Assembly (NCBI RefSeq): GCF_014647035.1
Contig: NZ_BMOK01000010.1
Location: forward strand, 1 to 64,000
DNA from: Sporolactobacillus putidus
Lineage (GTDB): Bacteria > Bacillota > Bacilli > Bacillales > Sporolactobacillaceae
Reading direction: 5' to 3'
DNA length: 64,000 nt
Each line of letters opens with the position of its first letter. Position 1 is the first letter of the stretch. The notes below the pieces were generated by a model. The model worked only from the letters and a program-made list of their open reading frames with translations. It was not told the origin of the DNA and did not search any database. This document shows, one piece after another, positions 17,174-24,863 of this stretch. The translations under genes were made by a program, and so were the position numbers.

Positions 17174-17962
17174 TCAAAAATTTCCGATCTCCTGACCCGA
17201 ATTGACGTTAATGATGAATGCGCCAGGCCGAAGCATCAGCATCAGGTTTTTCATCTGGTTTGTCGGGATGGAGACGCAGCCTGCAGTCGGGCCGCCATTG
17301 TCGCAGTGGACGAAAAAACCGGAACCGGCATACGGGGTGCGTGCCGTATTATAGTTTATGACAATTGCGTAGTGATACTGGACAGGGTAGTCAGCCAGGT
17401 GTTCACTTGGAGAATTGAAAGAATCCCCTTCCATCCAACTGTTGTAATATGGGCTCTTGCTGTCCTCCACCCACCACGACCGGGGAGTGATTTGCCGGAA
17501 AAGAAGTGACGTTCCAGGGTTTTCCGTGCCGAATGCAAAGCCGAGTGAATAAGCGCCGTATGGGGTGGTGTTCATGCCTTCATGCGTCGGCCCGACGCCT
17601 TTCAAGCCGACGTGTCCGCTTGTGGAGAGTGTTTGAATCCAGCCGCTCGCTTTCTTTTCCCATAGTTTCACTTGTGCAACGCTTCCGCTTGCGACAACGG
17701 TGATGATCTGACTTGCTTGAGAAGCAAGTCTAGTCTGCGCGACGAGCGGCTGTGCGGTACTGTTTCCCGCTGCCGGCCGATCAGTAGAAGACCCTGACGC
17801 TTTCTGAGTATCGGCGGCTTTCCTGCCGTTCCTATCTGATTGTGAAGAACCGGGCCGGACTCCTGTTTCAGCCGTCTTTCCATTTGGTGGCTGATTTTTC
17901 GAAAGAACTGTTTTATATTCTTGGTCAGATGAATACTGCCTTTTAATCAGTTGAACGGTCAA
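17174..17962 (-). CDS. L,D-transpeptidase (YkuD)-like protein
   Basis: A 262-residue protein. Residues 1-90 are a polar Ser/Gln/Lys-rich tail. From about residue 95 it has an L,D-transpeptidase catalytic fold: SGHVGLKGVGPTHEGMNTTPYGAY (an N-terminal part of the fold, residues given here exceed the core motif only slightly), YAIVINYN, and the active-site region HCDNGGPTAGCVSIP with catalytic Cys near 235. Such enzymes make 3-3 peptidoglycan cross-links or attach proteins. The start is TTG 17962 behind GGAAGGGGGAAA; an in-frame stop lies just upstream. No signal peptide or membrane helix can be seen, which is odd for a wall enzyme. Monocistronic. Confidence 0.75.
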   Translation of the reverse strand: MTVQLIKRQYSSDQEYKTVLSKNQPPNGKTAETGVRPGSSQSDRNGRKAADTQKASGSSTDRPAAGNSTAQPLVAQTRLASQASQIITVVASGSVAQVKLWEKKASGWIQTLSTSGHVGLKGVGPTHEGMNTTPYGAYSLGFAFGTENPGTSLLFRQITPRSWWVEDSKSPYYNSWMEGDSFNSPSEHLADYPVQYHYAIVINYNTARTPYAGSGFFVHCDNGGPTAGCVSIPTNQMKNLMLMLRPGAFIINVNSGQEIGNF

Positions 17963-18113
17963 TACTGTTTCCCCCTTCCACTAACTGCTGGAATTTTTAC
18001 TTTATGTATTCCGGTTTGTCTTGTTCTTCTTGCGCTTTATTACTGTGTCAAAAGCTATTCTCATTTTAACATCATAAACAGCTGTCATCCGATAAAAATA
18101 GTACTTTTTAAAT

Positions 18114-18157
18114 GGAAAAGGCATCCGATGCCCAATCTGAGCAGAGAATGCCTTTTG
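18114..18157 (-). terminator. Terminator of yvrJ-like gene
   Basis: AAAAGGCAT (18117-18125) and ATGCCTTTT (18148-18156) form a stem directly after the gene, with U/A tracts on both sides. Confidence 0.7.
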
Positions 18158-18159
18158 GT

Positions 18160-18342
18160 TTATCCTTGTAATTTTAGTTTTCGAGGATCGCTCTCCTCAG
18201 GTTGTTCGGCCGTCCGCACGTCAGGCAAGGCTCTGACCGATTGAATCAGTTCATCCAGCTTGCCCTCAATCCGGTACAGCAGGTAAAAGGTAACTACAGC
18301 CGGAAAACCGACATCTTTGATCATTGAGAGCCACACTTCCAT
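18160..18342 (-). CDS. YvrJ-family small membrane protein
   Basis: A 60-residue protein matching the YvrJ family: a short N-terminus, a membrane helix (DVGFPAVVTFYLLYRIEGKL, about residues 10-29) and an amphipathic tail. Family members are common in endospore-forming Bacillales, usually next to DUF2922 and DUF1659 genes, as here. Function is unknown. A terminator-like hairpin separates it from the DUF2922 gene upstream, so it may have its own promoter or be read through. Confidence 0.8.
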   Translation of the reverse strand: MEVWLSMIKDVGFPAVVTFYLLYRIEGKLDELIQSVRALPDVRTAEQPEESDPRKLKLQG

Positions 18343-18413
18343 CTTGTAAGCCTTCTTTCAGGGAAGCAGGTTGCGAACAATTTTTCAAGCGTTCGTAGCC
18401 TGCCTTCATTTTC

Positions 18414-18455
18414 AGAAAAAGCCGAAGAGAAATTTACACTTCTCTCCGGCTTTAC
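18414..18455 (-). terminator. Hairpin terminator after the DUF2922 gene
   Basis: AAAAAGCCG-AAGAGAA pairs with TTCTCTC-CGGCTTT (18416-18453), followed on the minus strand by TTTCTG. It lies 29 bases after the DUF2922 stop. Confidence 0.75.
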
Positions 18456-18483
18456 GTGAATCCTAGCTTTCTGGCCGTTCCGA

Positions 18484-18699
18484 TCAGGCGATCGAAATCG
18501 GGGTCGTGATATTTTCCGAGATTCGCGCCGATTTTGCCTGAGTCAGTTCACCGCCCGTTGATATGAAAACATTCTGCGTAACGATCTCGGCCATGGCGGC
18601 TTTGATGGCAGCGGGATCGGCCGGTTCAACCGGATCATTGAGCGTCAGCGTCACGCTCTTGCCCTGCTGGTTAAGAAAAACCAGATTCAGTCTCTTCAT
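18484..18699 (-). CDS. DUF2922 family protein
   Basis: A 71-residue protein with the typical DUF2922 layout: MKRLNLVFLNQQGKSVTLTL, then NDPVEPADPAAIKAAMAEIV, then a C-terminal TPISIA. It is soluble with no signal peptide. It follows the DUF1659 gene by 42 bases on the same strand and is probably co-transcribed with it. Function is unknown in all members I know of; the pair is widely conserved in Bacillales. Confidence 0.85.
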   Translation of the reverse strand: MKRLNLVFLNQQGKSVTLTLNDPVEPADPAAIKAAMAEIVTQNVFISTGGELTQAKSARISENITTPISIA

Positions 18700-18741
18700 T
18701 GAGCTGCCTCCTCTCTTCTTAATTTTTCCGTCTGATTTTAT

Positions 18742-18960
18742 TCAGACTGTGATCTTGGCCGTGTCGTTACGTTCGACCGAGATCAGGGCATGCTGCTGCA
18801 ACGGTCCGAGCTTCTGCGCGATAGCCAGCAGAGCGTCGTACGACGCGCCCGGCTTGATGTTCTGGAACGATTTGGTCAGGTAAGCCGGTTCGCCCTTTGC
18901 GTTCAAGCCGTTGTCAAGTGTCAGAACCATTGCGGATGCTGTGATTGTGCTTGTTGCCAT
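18742..18960 (-). CDS. DUF1659 family protein
   Basis: A 72-residue protein of the DUF1659 family (YLTKSFQNIKPGASYDALLA with a C-terminal ISVERNDTAKITV). I chose ATG 18960 (MATSTITAS) because GGAGGTGAT lies eight bases upstream; an in-frame ATG three codons earlier overlaps that site. First gene of a DUF1659-DUF2922-YvrJ series. Function unknown. The 240 bases between it and ridA contain no gene. Confidence 0.85.
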   Translation of the reverse strand: MATSTITASAMVLTLDNGLNAKGEPAYLTKSFQNIKPGASYDALLAIAQKLGPLQQHALISVERNDTAKITV

Positions 18961-19203
18961 CTCTATCACCTCCTACATCCAATAAGTAGCGAGGCGGAGT
19001 CCCGGATGGTGAGGTTGATATAAAACTTCAAAGTGTAGCGCAGGTTGGCTCTGATGCCAGTTGCGGGGGAAGAATAACAGAAAACCGATGAAAATAGTCC
19101 GGCTTCAATCGGTACACAATATGTTAAAATAAAATTATTCACAAAATTATGCGTGACGGATGGATGATTCTTAAGTCCGTTTCTCACCTTTTGGAGGCAT
19201 GTC

Positions 19204-19590
19204 ATGATGAAAAAACAAATAGCCACCGGCCAGGCGCCCAAAGCAGTTGGTCCCTATTCTCAAGCCGTTAGTACGGACGGCTTCCTGTTTGTTTCCGGAC
19301 AGATTCCGCTTGATCCGGAAACAGGACGGATGGTCGGGAAGACTATTGAAGAGCAGGCGGAGCGGGTCTTTCAGAACATCCGCGCGATCCTGAATGAAGC
19401 GGGTCTTGATTTTTCAGACGTTGTCAGCGCCACGGTCTATCTCGCCGACATCGGAGATTTTGCCGCTGTTAATGAAGTCTATGCCGGCTATTTTTCCGAA
19501 GGCGTGCTGCCAGCGCGGTCCGCTATTCAGGTCGGCGCCCTGCCGAAACAGGCAAAAATCGAGATCTCGTGTGTCGCTCAAGAAAAATGA
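19204..19590 (+). CDS. ridA: RidA/YjgF-family enamine/imine deaminase
   Basis: A 128-residue cytosolic protein that hydrolyses reactive enamine/imine intermediates released by PLP enzymes such as threonine dehydratase. Family marks are all present: KAVGPYSQAV near residue 14, GFLFVSGQIPLDPETG, the catalytic Arg in PARSAIQVGALP (about 104-115), and EISCVA near the end. ATG 19204 or the next codon (MKKQIATG) is behind TTTGGAGGC. Monocistronic, with its own strong terminator. Confidence 0.93.
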   Translation: MMKKQIATGQAPKAVGPYSQAVSTDGFLFVSGQIPLDPETGRMVGKTIEEQAERVFQNIRAILNEAGLDFSDVVSATVYLADIGDFAAVNEVYAGYFSEGVLPARSAIQVGALPKQAKIEISCVAQEK

Positions 19591-19604
19591 TAGATTGCGA
19601 AACA

Positions 19605-19654
19605 ACAAAGAGTCCGTCAGGAAACGCGGTCATGTTTCCCGGCGGACTCTTTGT
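19605..19654. terminator. Bidirectional terminator between ridA and tkt
   Basis: CAAAGAGTCCG (19606-19616) and CGGACTCTTTG (19643-19653) form a perfect stem extended by further internal pairing, with a T tract on the plus strand. The two convergent genes can share it. Confidence 0.85.
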
Positions 19655-19714
19655 TTTGAATGAAGAGCGATGCTTTTCTTCTCTCTGACTGGAGCGAAAG
19701 AATCAAATTTTGCT

Positions 19715-21733
19715 TTATCTTACTGACTTTTTATGTTCCGAAAGAATACTCTTCATCGTCTCGGCGACGTGTTCCGGCGTGAAGCCGTATTCCGCCGTCA
19801 CACGGCCGCCCGGCGCCGATGCGCCGAAGCGGTCGATCGCGACCAGCGCCCCGGCCGGCCCGACAAACTCATGCCACCCGAGCGGCGCCGCCATTTCGAC
19901 GCCGACACGCGCTGTGACGTCCGGCGGCAGCACGCGGTCCTGATAAGCCGGCGGCTGCTTCCGGAACAGCTCCCACGACGGCAGGCTGACGACACGGACC
20001 GCGATGTTTTCCTGCGCCAGCAGCGCCTGGGCCTCCGCGGCCAGGGCCACTTCCGAACCCGTCGCGATCAGGATCCCTTCCGGACGCCCGCCCGCCGCTT
20101 CCGAGACGACATAGCCGCCCCGCCGGACACCTTCGGCCGCGCCTTCCGCTTCGCCTTTCAGTGTTTCGACCCCCTGGCGGGTCAGGACGAGCACCGTCGG
20201 GCGGTGCCGGCTTTCCACCGCCACCTTCCAGGCTTCGCGCACCTCGTTGCCATCTGCGGGACGAATCACCGTCAGGTTCGGGATCGCCCGCAGACCGGCC
20301 AGCTGTTCGACCGGTTCATGGGTCGGCCCGTCTTCGCCGACCGCGATCGAGTCATGGGTGAAGACGAAGATCGACGGAATGCCCATCAGCGCCGCCAGAC
20401 GAATCGCCGGTTTCGCGTAATCCGAGAAGGTGAAGAACGTCGAACCGAACGGGATCACCCCGCCGTGCAGCGCCAGCCCGTTCACCGCCGCCGTCATTGC
20501 GAATTCCCGGACGCCGAACCAGATGTTCCGCCCGCTGTAGGTTTCCGGCAGAAAATCGCCGCCCGCCTTGATCGTCGTCTTCGTTGACGACGCCAGGTCC
20601 GCCGCCCCGCCGAACAGCTGCGGCACGGTTTCGGCCAGCCCGTTGATCACCTCGCCCGAGCTCTCCCGGGTCGCCTTCTTCGCCCCCGGCGCGTAGACCG
20701 GCAGCCGGTCCGCGTAACCCGGGACCAGCTGGCCGGCGATCGCCGCCTTCAGCTGCGCCGCGAGCTCCGGATACGCCTGTTCATACGCCGCTAACCGGGC
20801 GTTCCAGGCCTCTTCCGCCTGCCGGCCCGCGGCCGCCAGTTTCTCGAAGTGGGCCCGGACTGCCTCCGGCACAAAGAACGGGGCATAAGTCCAACCGTAC
20901 GCCCGCTTCGTCGCCGCGGTCACCTCCGCGCCCAGCGGGTTGCCGTGCACCTTGTTCGTTCCGGCTACTTCCGGCGCCCCGTAGCCGATCGTCGTCCGCA
21001 CCTCGATCAGCGTCGGGCGGGTGTCCTCGGCCGCCGCTTCGTCAAGCGCCTGCCGGATGTCGCCGACCGCGTTGCCGTCTTCGACGAGCAGCGTCTGCCA
21101 GCCGTAGGCGTCGAAGCGCTGCCGGACGTTTTCCGTGAACGACCTATCGAGTTTCCCGTCCAGAGAAATGTTGTTGGAATCATAGAGGACGACCAGATGC
21201 CCGAGCTTCAGCCGGCCAGCCAGCGAGGCCGCCTCGGCCGACACCCCCTCCATCAGGTCCCCGTCTCCGCAGAGCGCGTAGGTCCGGTGATCGATCACGT
21301 CATACCCGTCCCGGTTGTACGTCGCCGCCAGATGGGCTTCAGCCATCGCCATGCCGACCGCCATCGCGATCCCCTGCCCGAGCGGGCCGGTCGTCGCCTC
21401 GACCCCGGCCGTGTGCCCGTATTCCGGGTGGCCCGGCGTCCGGCTGCCCCACTGGCGGAACTGCTTCAGTTCCTCGAGCGGCAGGCCGTAGCCGAACAGG
21501 TGCAGCAGGCTGTACAGCAGCATCGAGCCGTGCCCCGCCGACAGGACGAACCGGTCGCGGTTGAACCACTTCGGGTCGGCCGGATTGTGGCGCATCGTTT
21601 GCGCCCAGAGTGTGTAGGCCATCGGCGCCGCGCCCATCGGCAGCCCCGGATGGCCGGAATTGGCCTTGTCGATCGCGTCGATCGACAGCGTGCGGATCGT
21701 ATCGATCGACAGTTGTTCAATAGATGTTGTCAT
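19715..21733 (-). CDS. tkt: Transketolase
   Basis: The thiamine-diphosphate enzyme of the non-oxidative pentose phosphate pathway, moving two-carbon units between sugar phosphates. It has 672 residues, normal length. Seen: [19 protein letters not shown] near residue 27, the TPP motif [18 protein letters not shown] then DSNNISLDG (about 157-190), the central pyrimidine domain with [20 protein letters not shown] (about 460-480), and the C-terminal [10 protein letters not shown] 21733 is behind AAAGGAGAG. Its G+C, especially at third positions, is clearly higher than that of every neighbour. It lies 62 bases after tal on the same strand and is probably co-transcribed. Confidence 0.95.
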   Translation of the reverse strand: MTTSIEQLSIDTIRTLSIDAIDKANSGHPGLPMGAAPMAYTLWAQTMRHNPADPKWFNRDRFVLSAGHGSMLLYSLLHLFGYGLPLEELKQFRQWGSRTPGHPEYGHTAGVEATTGPLGQGIAMAVGMAMAEAHLAATYNRDGYDVIDHRTYALCGDGDLMEGVSAEAASLAGRLKLGHLVVLYDSNNISLDGKLDRSFTENVRQRFDAYGWQTLLVEDGNAVGDIRQALDEAAAEDTRPTLIEVRTTIGYGAPEVAGTNKVHGNPLGAEVTAATKRAYGWTYAPFFVPEAVRAHFEKLAAAGRQAEEAWNARLAAYEQAYPELAAQLKAAIAGQLVPGYADRLPVYAPGAKKATRESSGEVINGLAETVPQLFGGAADLASSTKTTIKAGGDFLPETYSGRNIWFGVREFAMTAAVNGLALHGGVIPFGSTFFTFSDYAKPAIRLAALMGIPSIFVFTHDSIAVGEDGPTHEPVEQLAGLRAIPNLTVIRPADGNEVREAWKVAVESRHRPTVLVLTRQGVETLKGEAEGAAEGVRRGGYVVSEAAGGRPEGILIATGSEVALAAEAQALLAQENIAVRVVSLPSWELFRKQPPAYQDRVLPPDVTARVGVEMAAPLGWHEFVGPAGALVAIDRFGASAPGGRVTAEYGFTPEHVAETMKSILSEHKKSVR

Positions 21734-21795
21734 AGACGACTCTCCTTTAAATCATTGATTGGTCATATTCGCCGGTTTCAGATGAAGGGTGAGGC

Positions 21796-22509
21796 TTACA
21801 GAATCGAATAGCCGAGCGCCTGAATATCTTGATTGAAGGCTTTGACCGTGTCCAGCGAGACCTGTTCGAGCGGCTTGCCGACTTTCTTCAGTTTCCCGAT
21901 AATTTCCGGCGTGCAGGTGATGATATCGACGCCGAGCCGGTCCGCCTCGTAGACGTTGAACAGTTCACGCGAGCTGGCCCAGAGCAGGTTTGCGCCTTTT
22001 TTCGCCCGGCAGATCGCGACAGACTTTTTCATGTACGGAATCGGGTCGCGCCCTGTGTCGGCGATCCGGCCGGCAAAGACGGAGACGATGTTCTCCACCT
22101 CCGGATTCAGCGCTTCCACGGTTGCCTCGACCTGCTCCGTCGTTAGGATCGCCGTCACATTCAGTGAATAGCCTTTGGCTTCCAGCTTGCGGATCAGCGG
22201 GATGGACGATTCGCCCTTCGTGTTCGTGATCGGAATCTTGATGAAGACATTCGGACCGAACGTATGGATTTTCTCCGCCTCTTTTTCCATCGTCTCGAAA
22301 TCGTCCGCGAACACTTCAAAGGACAGCGGCAGATCGGGAATCTTTTCAACCACTTCCTGGGCGAAGGCGACATAGTCTGTGACGCCCGCCTTCTTCATCA
22401 GGCTCGGATTGGTCGTGAAGCCCGAGACAAAACCTGCCTCATAGGCGGAGAGCATGTCGTCCAGCACCGCACCATCCGCGTAAATTTTCACTTTCAAATT
22501 GTTATCCAT
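21796..22509 (-). CDS. tal: Transaldolase (TalB/TalC-like, short form)
   Basis: A 237-residue class I aldolase-fold enzyme that exchanges dihydroxyacetone units in the pentose phosphate pathway. Seen: GFTTNPSLMKKAGVTDY (about 30-46), the Schiff-base Lys in NVFIKIPITNTKGE (about 87-100), and SVFAGRIADTGRDP (about 138-151). The length matches the short transaldolase/F6P-aldolase-like class. ATG 22509 is behind AAGGGGG, with a TATAAT just upstream at 22524-22529. With tkt it forms a non-oxidative pentose phosphate pair, useful for pentose fermentation. Confidence 0.92.
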   Translation of the reverse strand: MDNNLKVKIYADGAVLDDMLSAYEAGFVSGFTTNPSLMKKAGVTDYVAFAQEVVEKIPDLPLSFEVFADDFETMEKEAEKIHTFGPNVFIKIPITNTKGESSIPLIRKLEAKGYSLNVTAILTTEQVEATVEALNPEVENIVSVFAGRIADTGRDPIPYMKKSVAICRAKKGANLLWASSRELFNVYEADRLGVDIITCTPEIIGKLKKVGKPLEQVSLDTVKAFNQDIQALGYSIL

Positions 22510-22529
22510 GATGAGTCCCCCTTATTATA

Positions 22530-22847
22530 CTTAATATTACACATTCTGAAGAAAAGAGTCAGTTATCCTGTTTTAAACAATTATGAATTCATGCAGCCTT
22601 TGCTTAGGCGGGTAAAGATTATTGATATTATCTTCTATAGTATAGAAAATAGATAAAGAAAAAAGAGCAGCAAATAAACAAAATGATGATCATTCTTGCT
22701 CACCTAAGTTCGCAAAAATGCCTCCTGAAATTTCGATAACAAATCAACAGCTAAAGATTATCGTCCCGCTCCGCCAACTTGAGGGCCAGTGCCGGCTAAA
22801 AAGGTCAAACTGAGTTCTGATTATTCACACTTATTGATATCAGGTCG
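22530..22847. other. Non-coding spacer upstream of tal
   Basis: No gene is seen. A+T-rich sequence near 22560-22690 and nothing recognisable otherwise. Confidence 0.5.
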
Positions 22848-22923
22848 TTTACTGATGATTTCTTGGGCTTTACTGTTGATTTTCTGCTATTTACTGATGA
22901 TTCTCAACCGTTTACTGTCGATT
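22848..22923. repeat. Four 21-bp direct repeats (TTTACTGATGATT)
   Basis: Cores TTTACTGATGATT (22848), TTTACTGTTGATT (22869), TTTACTGATGATT (22890) and TTTACTGTCGATT (22911) start exactly 21 bp apart, which is two helical turns. Such phasing implies a multimeric DNA-binding protein, for example a replication initiator or a transposase end. No gene for such a protein is adjacent. Bases 22924-23641 hold no supportable gene; one plus-strand frame (about 22950-23195) is coherent but has no start signal and no family I know. Confidence 0.6.
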
Positions 22924-23641
22924 GTCCGTCTGCACGCTCCTGTAAAAATATAGAAGTTGATTTTCATCTTGTTGTTTTCAGGCAGCTTCCGCCACTTGAG
23001 AGGATTGTTAAACGTCAATATCGCCAAATGAAAGAAATCCGTCCCATTTTTCATCGGTTTGTTCAAACCTTTGAAATCCGACATGGAACCGGTGCACAAT
23101 CAGTAAACAAAAACAGCAACCGTCTCTCTGCCTTAATTGCGGAGTTGCTTAAGCGGGCTGTACTACAAACGTTTTTTTCCGCTTTTTTCGACTGATTTTT
23201 TCCCATCTGAGTAAATGGCCATCTTCACAAAAAAATTCACAAATTGTGAAAATTATCACTTCACCAAATACACAAAATATGTTCTACTAAGATTGTTAGG
23301 GGAAAATATTACTAAAAAATCGAATTCATTAACCGTTCTATTGACCTTTCCTTCTGAACGGATCCGCGAAATATCCCCTATTTTCTATTTATAAGCCTCA
23401 TACTCATTTACTTTGCGGCATTCATTTTCAGCAATTGTACTCATGCACATCCACCCAGGAAAGGAGTCCTGCCTTCTGCCGTTCTAACAACTCCTTCCGT
23501 AGATTTTTTCGGATCCATTTCAGCCCCGGTAAATTTAATCTTCATCCTGCAGGAAGCCTACCCCGGTTTTTTCCGGTATTCGATCTGCAGCCGATATTGT
23601 CCTGCCGATAGCGTACATTTAAATTTAAGGAGTGACGTTCA

Positions 23642-24667
23642 GTGACAGCGATAGACTGCCCATTCAAGCTTGCCCAACCCATGATAAACCGATTAAAACA
23701 TGAAAAAATTGAAGCTGTGGGCCGATACCTGAATCCGGATGATCCGGATAAGATTCTTGGCGCAGCGGAAGCTCTGAAAATACGGAAGGCAAGGCTGAAG
23801 CTTTTCAGCATCTGGCAGACCGGAGGGGGAAAACATTCCTATTTTACAGAAAAGCAGGGCAGGAAAGACGCTCAGAGCGCCGCATATCTGGCTACGGAAG
23901 CTGGGCAGCCTTCCGGTACACCGATCTTTTTCAAAGTAGATTATGACGCCCTTCCAGCGGATCACGCCGCAATTACCCGCTACTTTTCTTCCATCAAAAA
24001 CATGATTCAAGGCTATGCGGTCGGCGTTTTCGGATCCTACGCCGTGATTGAACTGCTGGCTTCCACAGGACAGGCCGACTTCTTCTACCAGACTTCCGCC
24101 TGGTCCGCGGGAAAGCTCTCTCAAAAAGCCCATATTTATTTCGATCAGGACAGTGGAATCGTGGCGAGTATCGGAACCGGTCCTGTCAGGATTCTAAAAC
24201 CCGGTGCGTTTTGGAGTTCTTCGTTCCATTCACAACGAAAGTTGAGAAAAGCCAAAATCTACCGAAAGGCCTCTAAAAACAAAGTAAACATGATCAACGA
24301 ACTCATGGAAGGCACTTATACCGCATCCGAATATTCGAAAAATTTATTACAAAGCGATTTGCCCGATTCGCTACAAACTTTCAAACAAAGTGAGCAGCAA
24401 AACGGTGTTCCCTCAGTCAGGCGTTACCCCGGGAAACTGATCCAGCTTGGCAGCAAAGGCAAACCGGTCCGCAGTATTCAAGAGGCCATCGGGATACGGG
24501 TCGACGGTTTCTACGGACCCAGAACAAAAGCCGCTGTGGAAAACTATCAGAGGCGCTGCCGCCTTTATCCGGACGGTATCGTCGGTCCGATCACCTGGCG
24601 TCTGTTATTGAAGGTACTGTTCTTTTCATACTCAATCCCCGGGACATTTCTATTATCTTACGATTGA
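23642..24667 (+). CDS. DUF1906 (Rv2525c-like) glycoside-hydrolase-fold protein with peptidoglycan-binding domain
   Basis: A 341-residue protein. Residues 20-205 match the DUF1906 family (AVGRYLNPDD near 25, TEAGQPSGTPIFFKVDYDA near 85-103, YAVGVFGSYAVIE, FYQTSAWSAGK, IYFDQD), a TIM-barrel fold acting on or binding cell-wall glycans. Residues 262-325 are a PG_binding_1 repeat (IQLGSKGKPVRSIQEAIG then VDGFYGPRTKAAVENYQ and PDGIVGPITW). GTG 23642 is behind TAAGGAG. There is no obvious signal peptide; export is therefore uncertain, though spore or phage-lysis delivery is possible. Likely cell-wall targeted. Confidence 0.8.
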   Translation: MTAIDCPFKLAQPMINRLKHEKIEAVGRYLNPDDPDKILGAAEALKIRKARLKLFSIWQTGGGKHSYFTEKQGRKDAQSAAYLATEAGQPSGTPIFFKVDYDALPADHAAITRYFSSIKNMIQGYAVGVFGSYAVIELLASTGQADFFYQTSAWSAGKLSQKAHIYFDQDSGIVASIGTGPVRILKPGAFWSSSFHSQRKLRKAKIYRKASKNKVNMINELMEGTYTASEYSKNLLQSDLPDSLQTFKQSEQQNGVPSVRRYPGKLIQLGSKGKPVRSIQEAIGIRVDGFYGPRTKAAVENYQRRCRLYPDGIVGPITWRLLLKVLFFSYSIPGTFLLSYD

Positions 24668-24863
24668 TCATAAAATGCCCCTCTGCCTTCACGCGAGTTG
24701 AAGGCCAGGCCACCAAGGTTGGCGCTTTCCTGATTATTCATCATGGTAAAGCCAAGCGGGCAATACACTCGATAGTGTACCTGCGCCATGACTGACACTA
24801 TTTTTGGACGGATTCATCTTTTTCATTTCCCGGGGAATGCATGTACGGAAAATAGTCAATTTT

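Noticed and set aside
20849-21811. 320-codon plus-strand open frame (and a 284-codon one at 19733)
   Set aside because: These are Arg/Pro-rich antisense shadows caused by the very high G+C of tkt.
22863-23195. 110-codon plus-strand frame
   Set aside because: It begins inside the 21-bp repeats without a ribosome site. The later part is coherent but matches no family I can name, so I did not call it.
24685-24705. Hairpin GCCTTCA/TGAAGGC after the DUF1906 gene as terminator
   Set aside because: The stem is perfect but no T tract follows, so termination is not supported.
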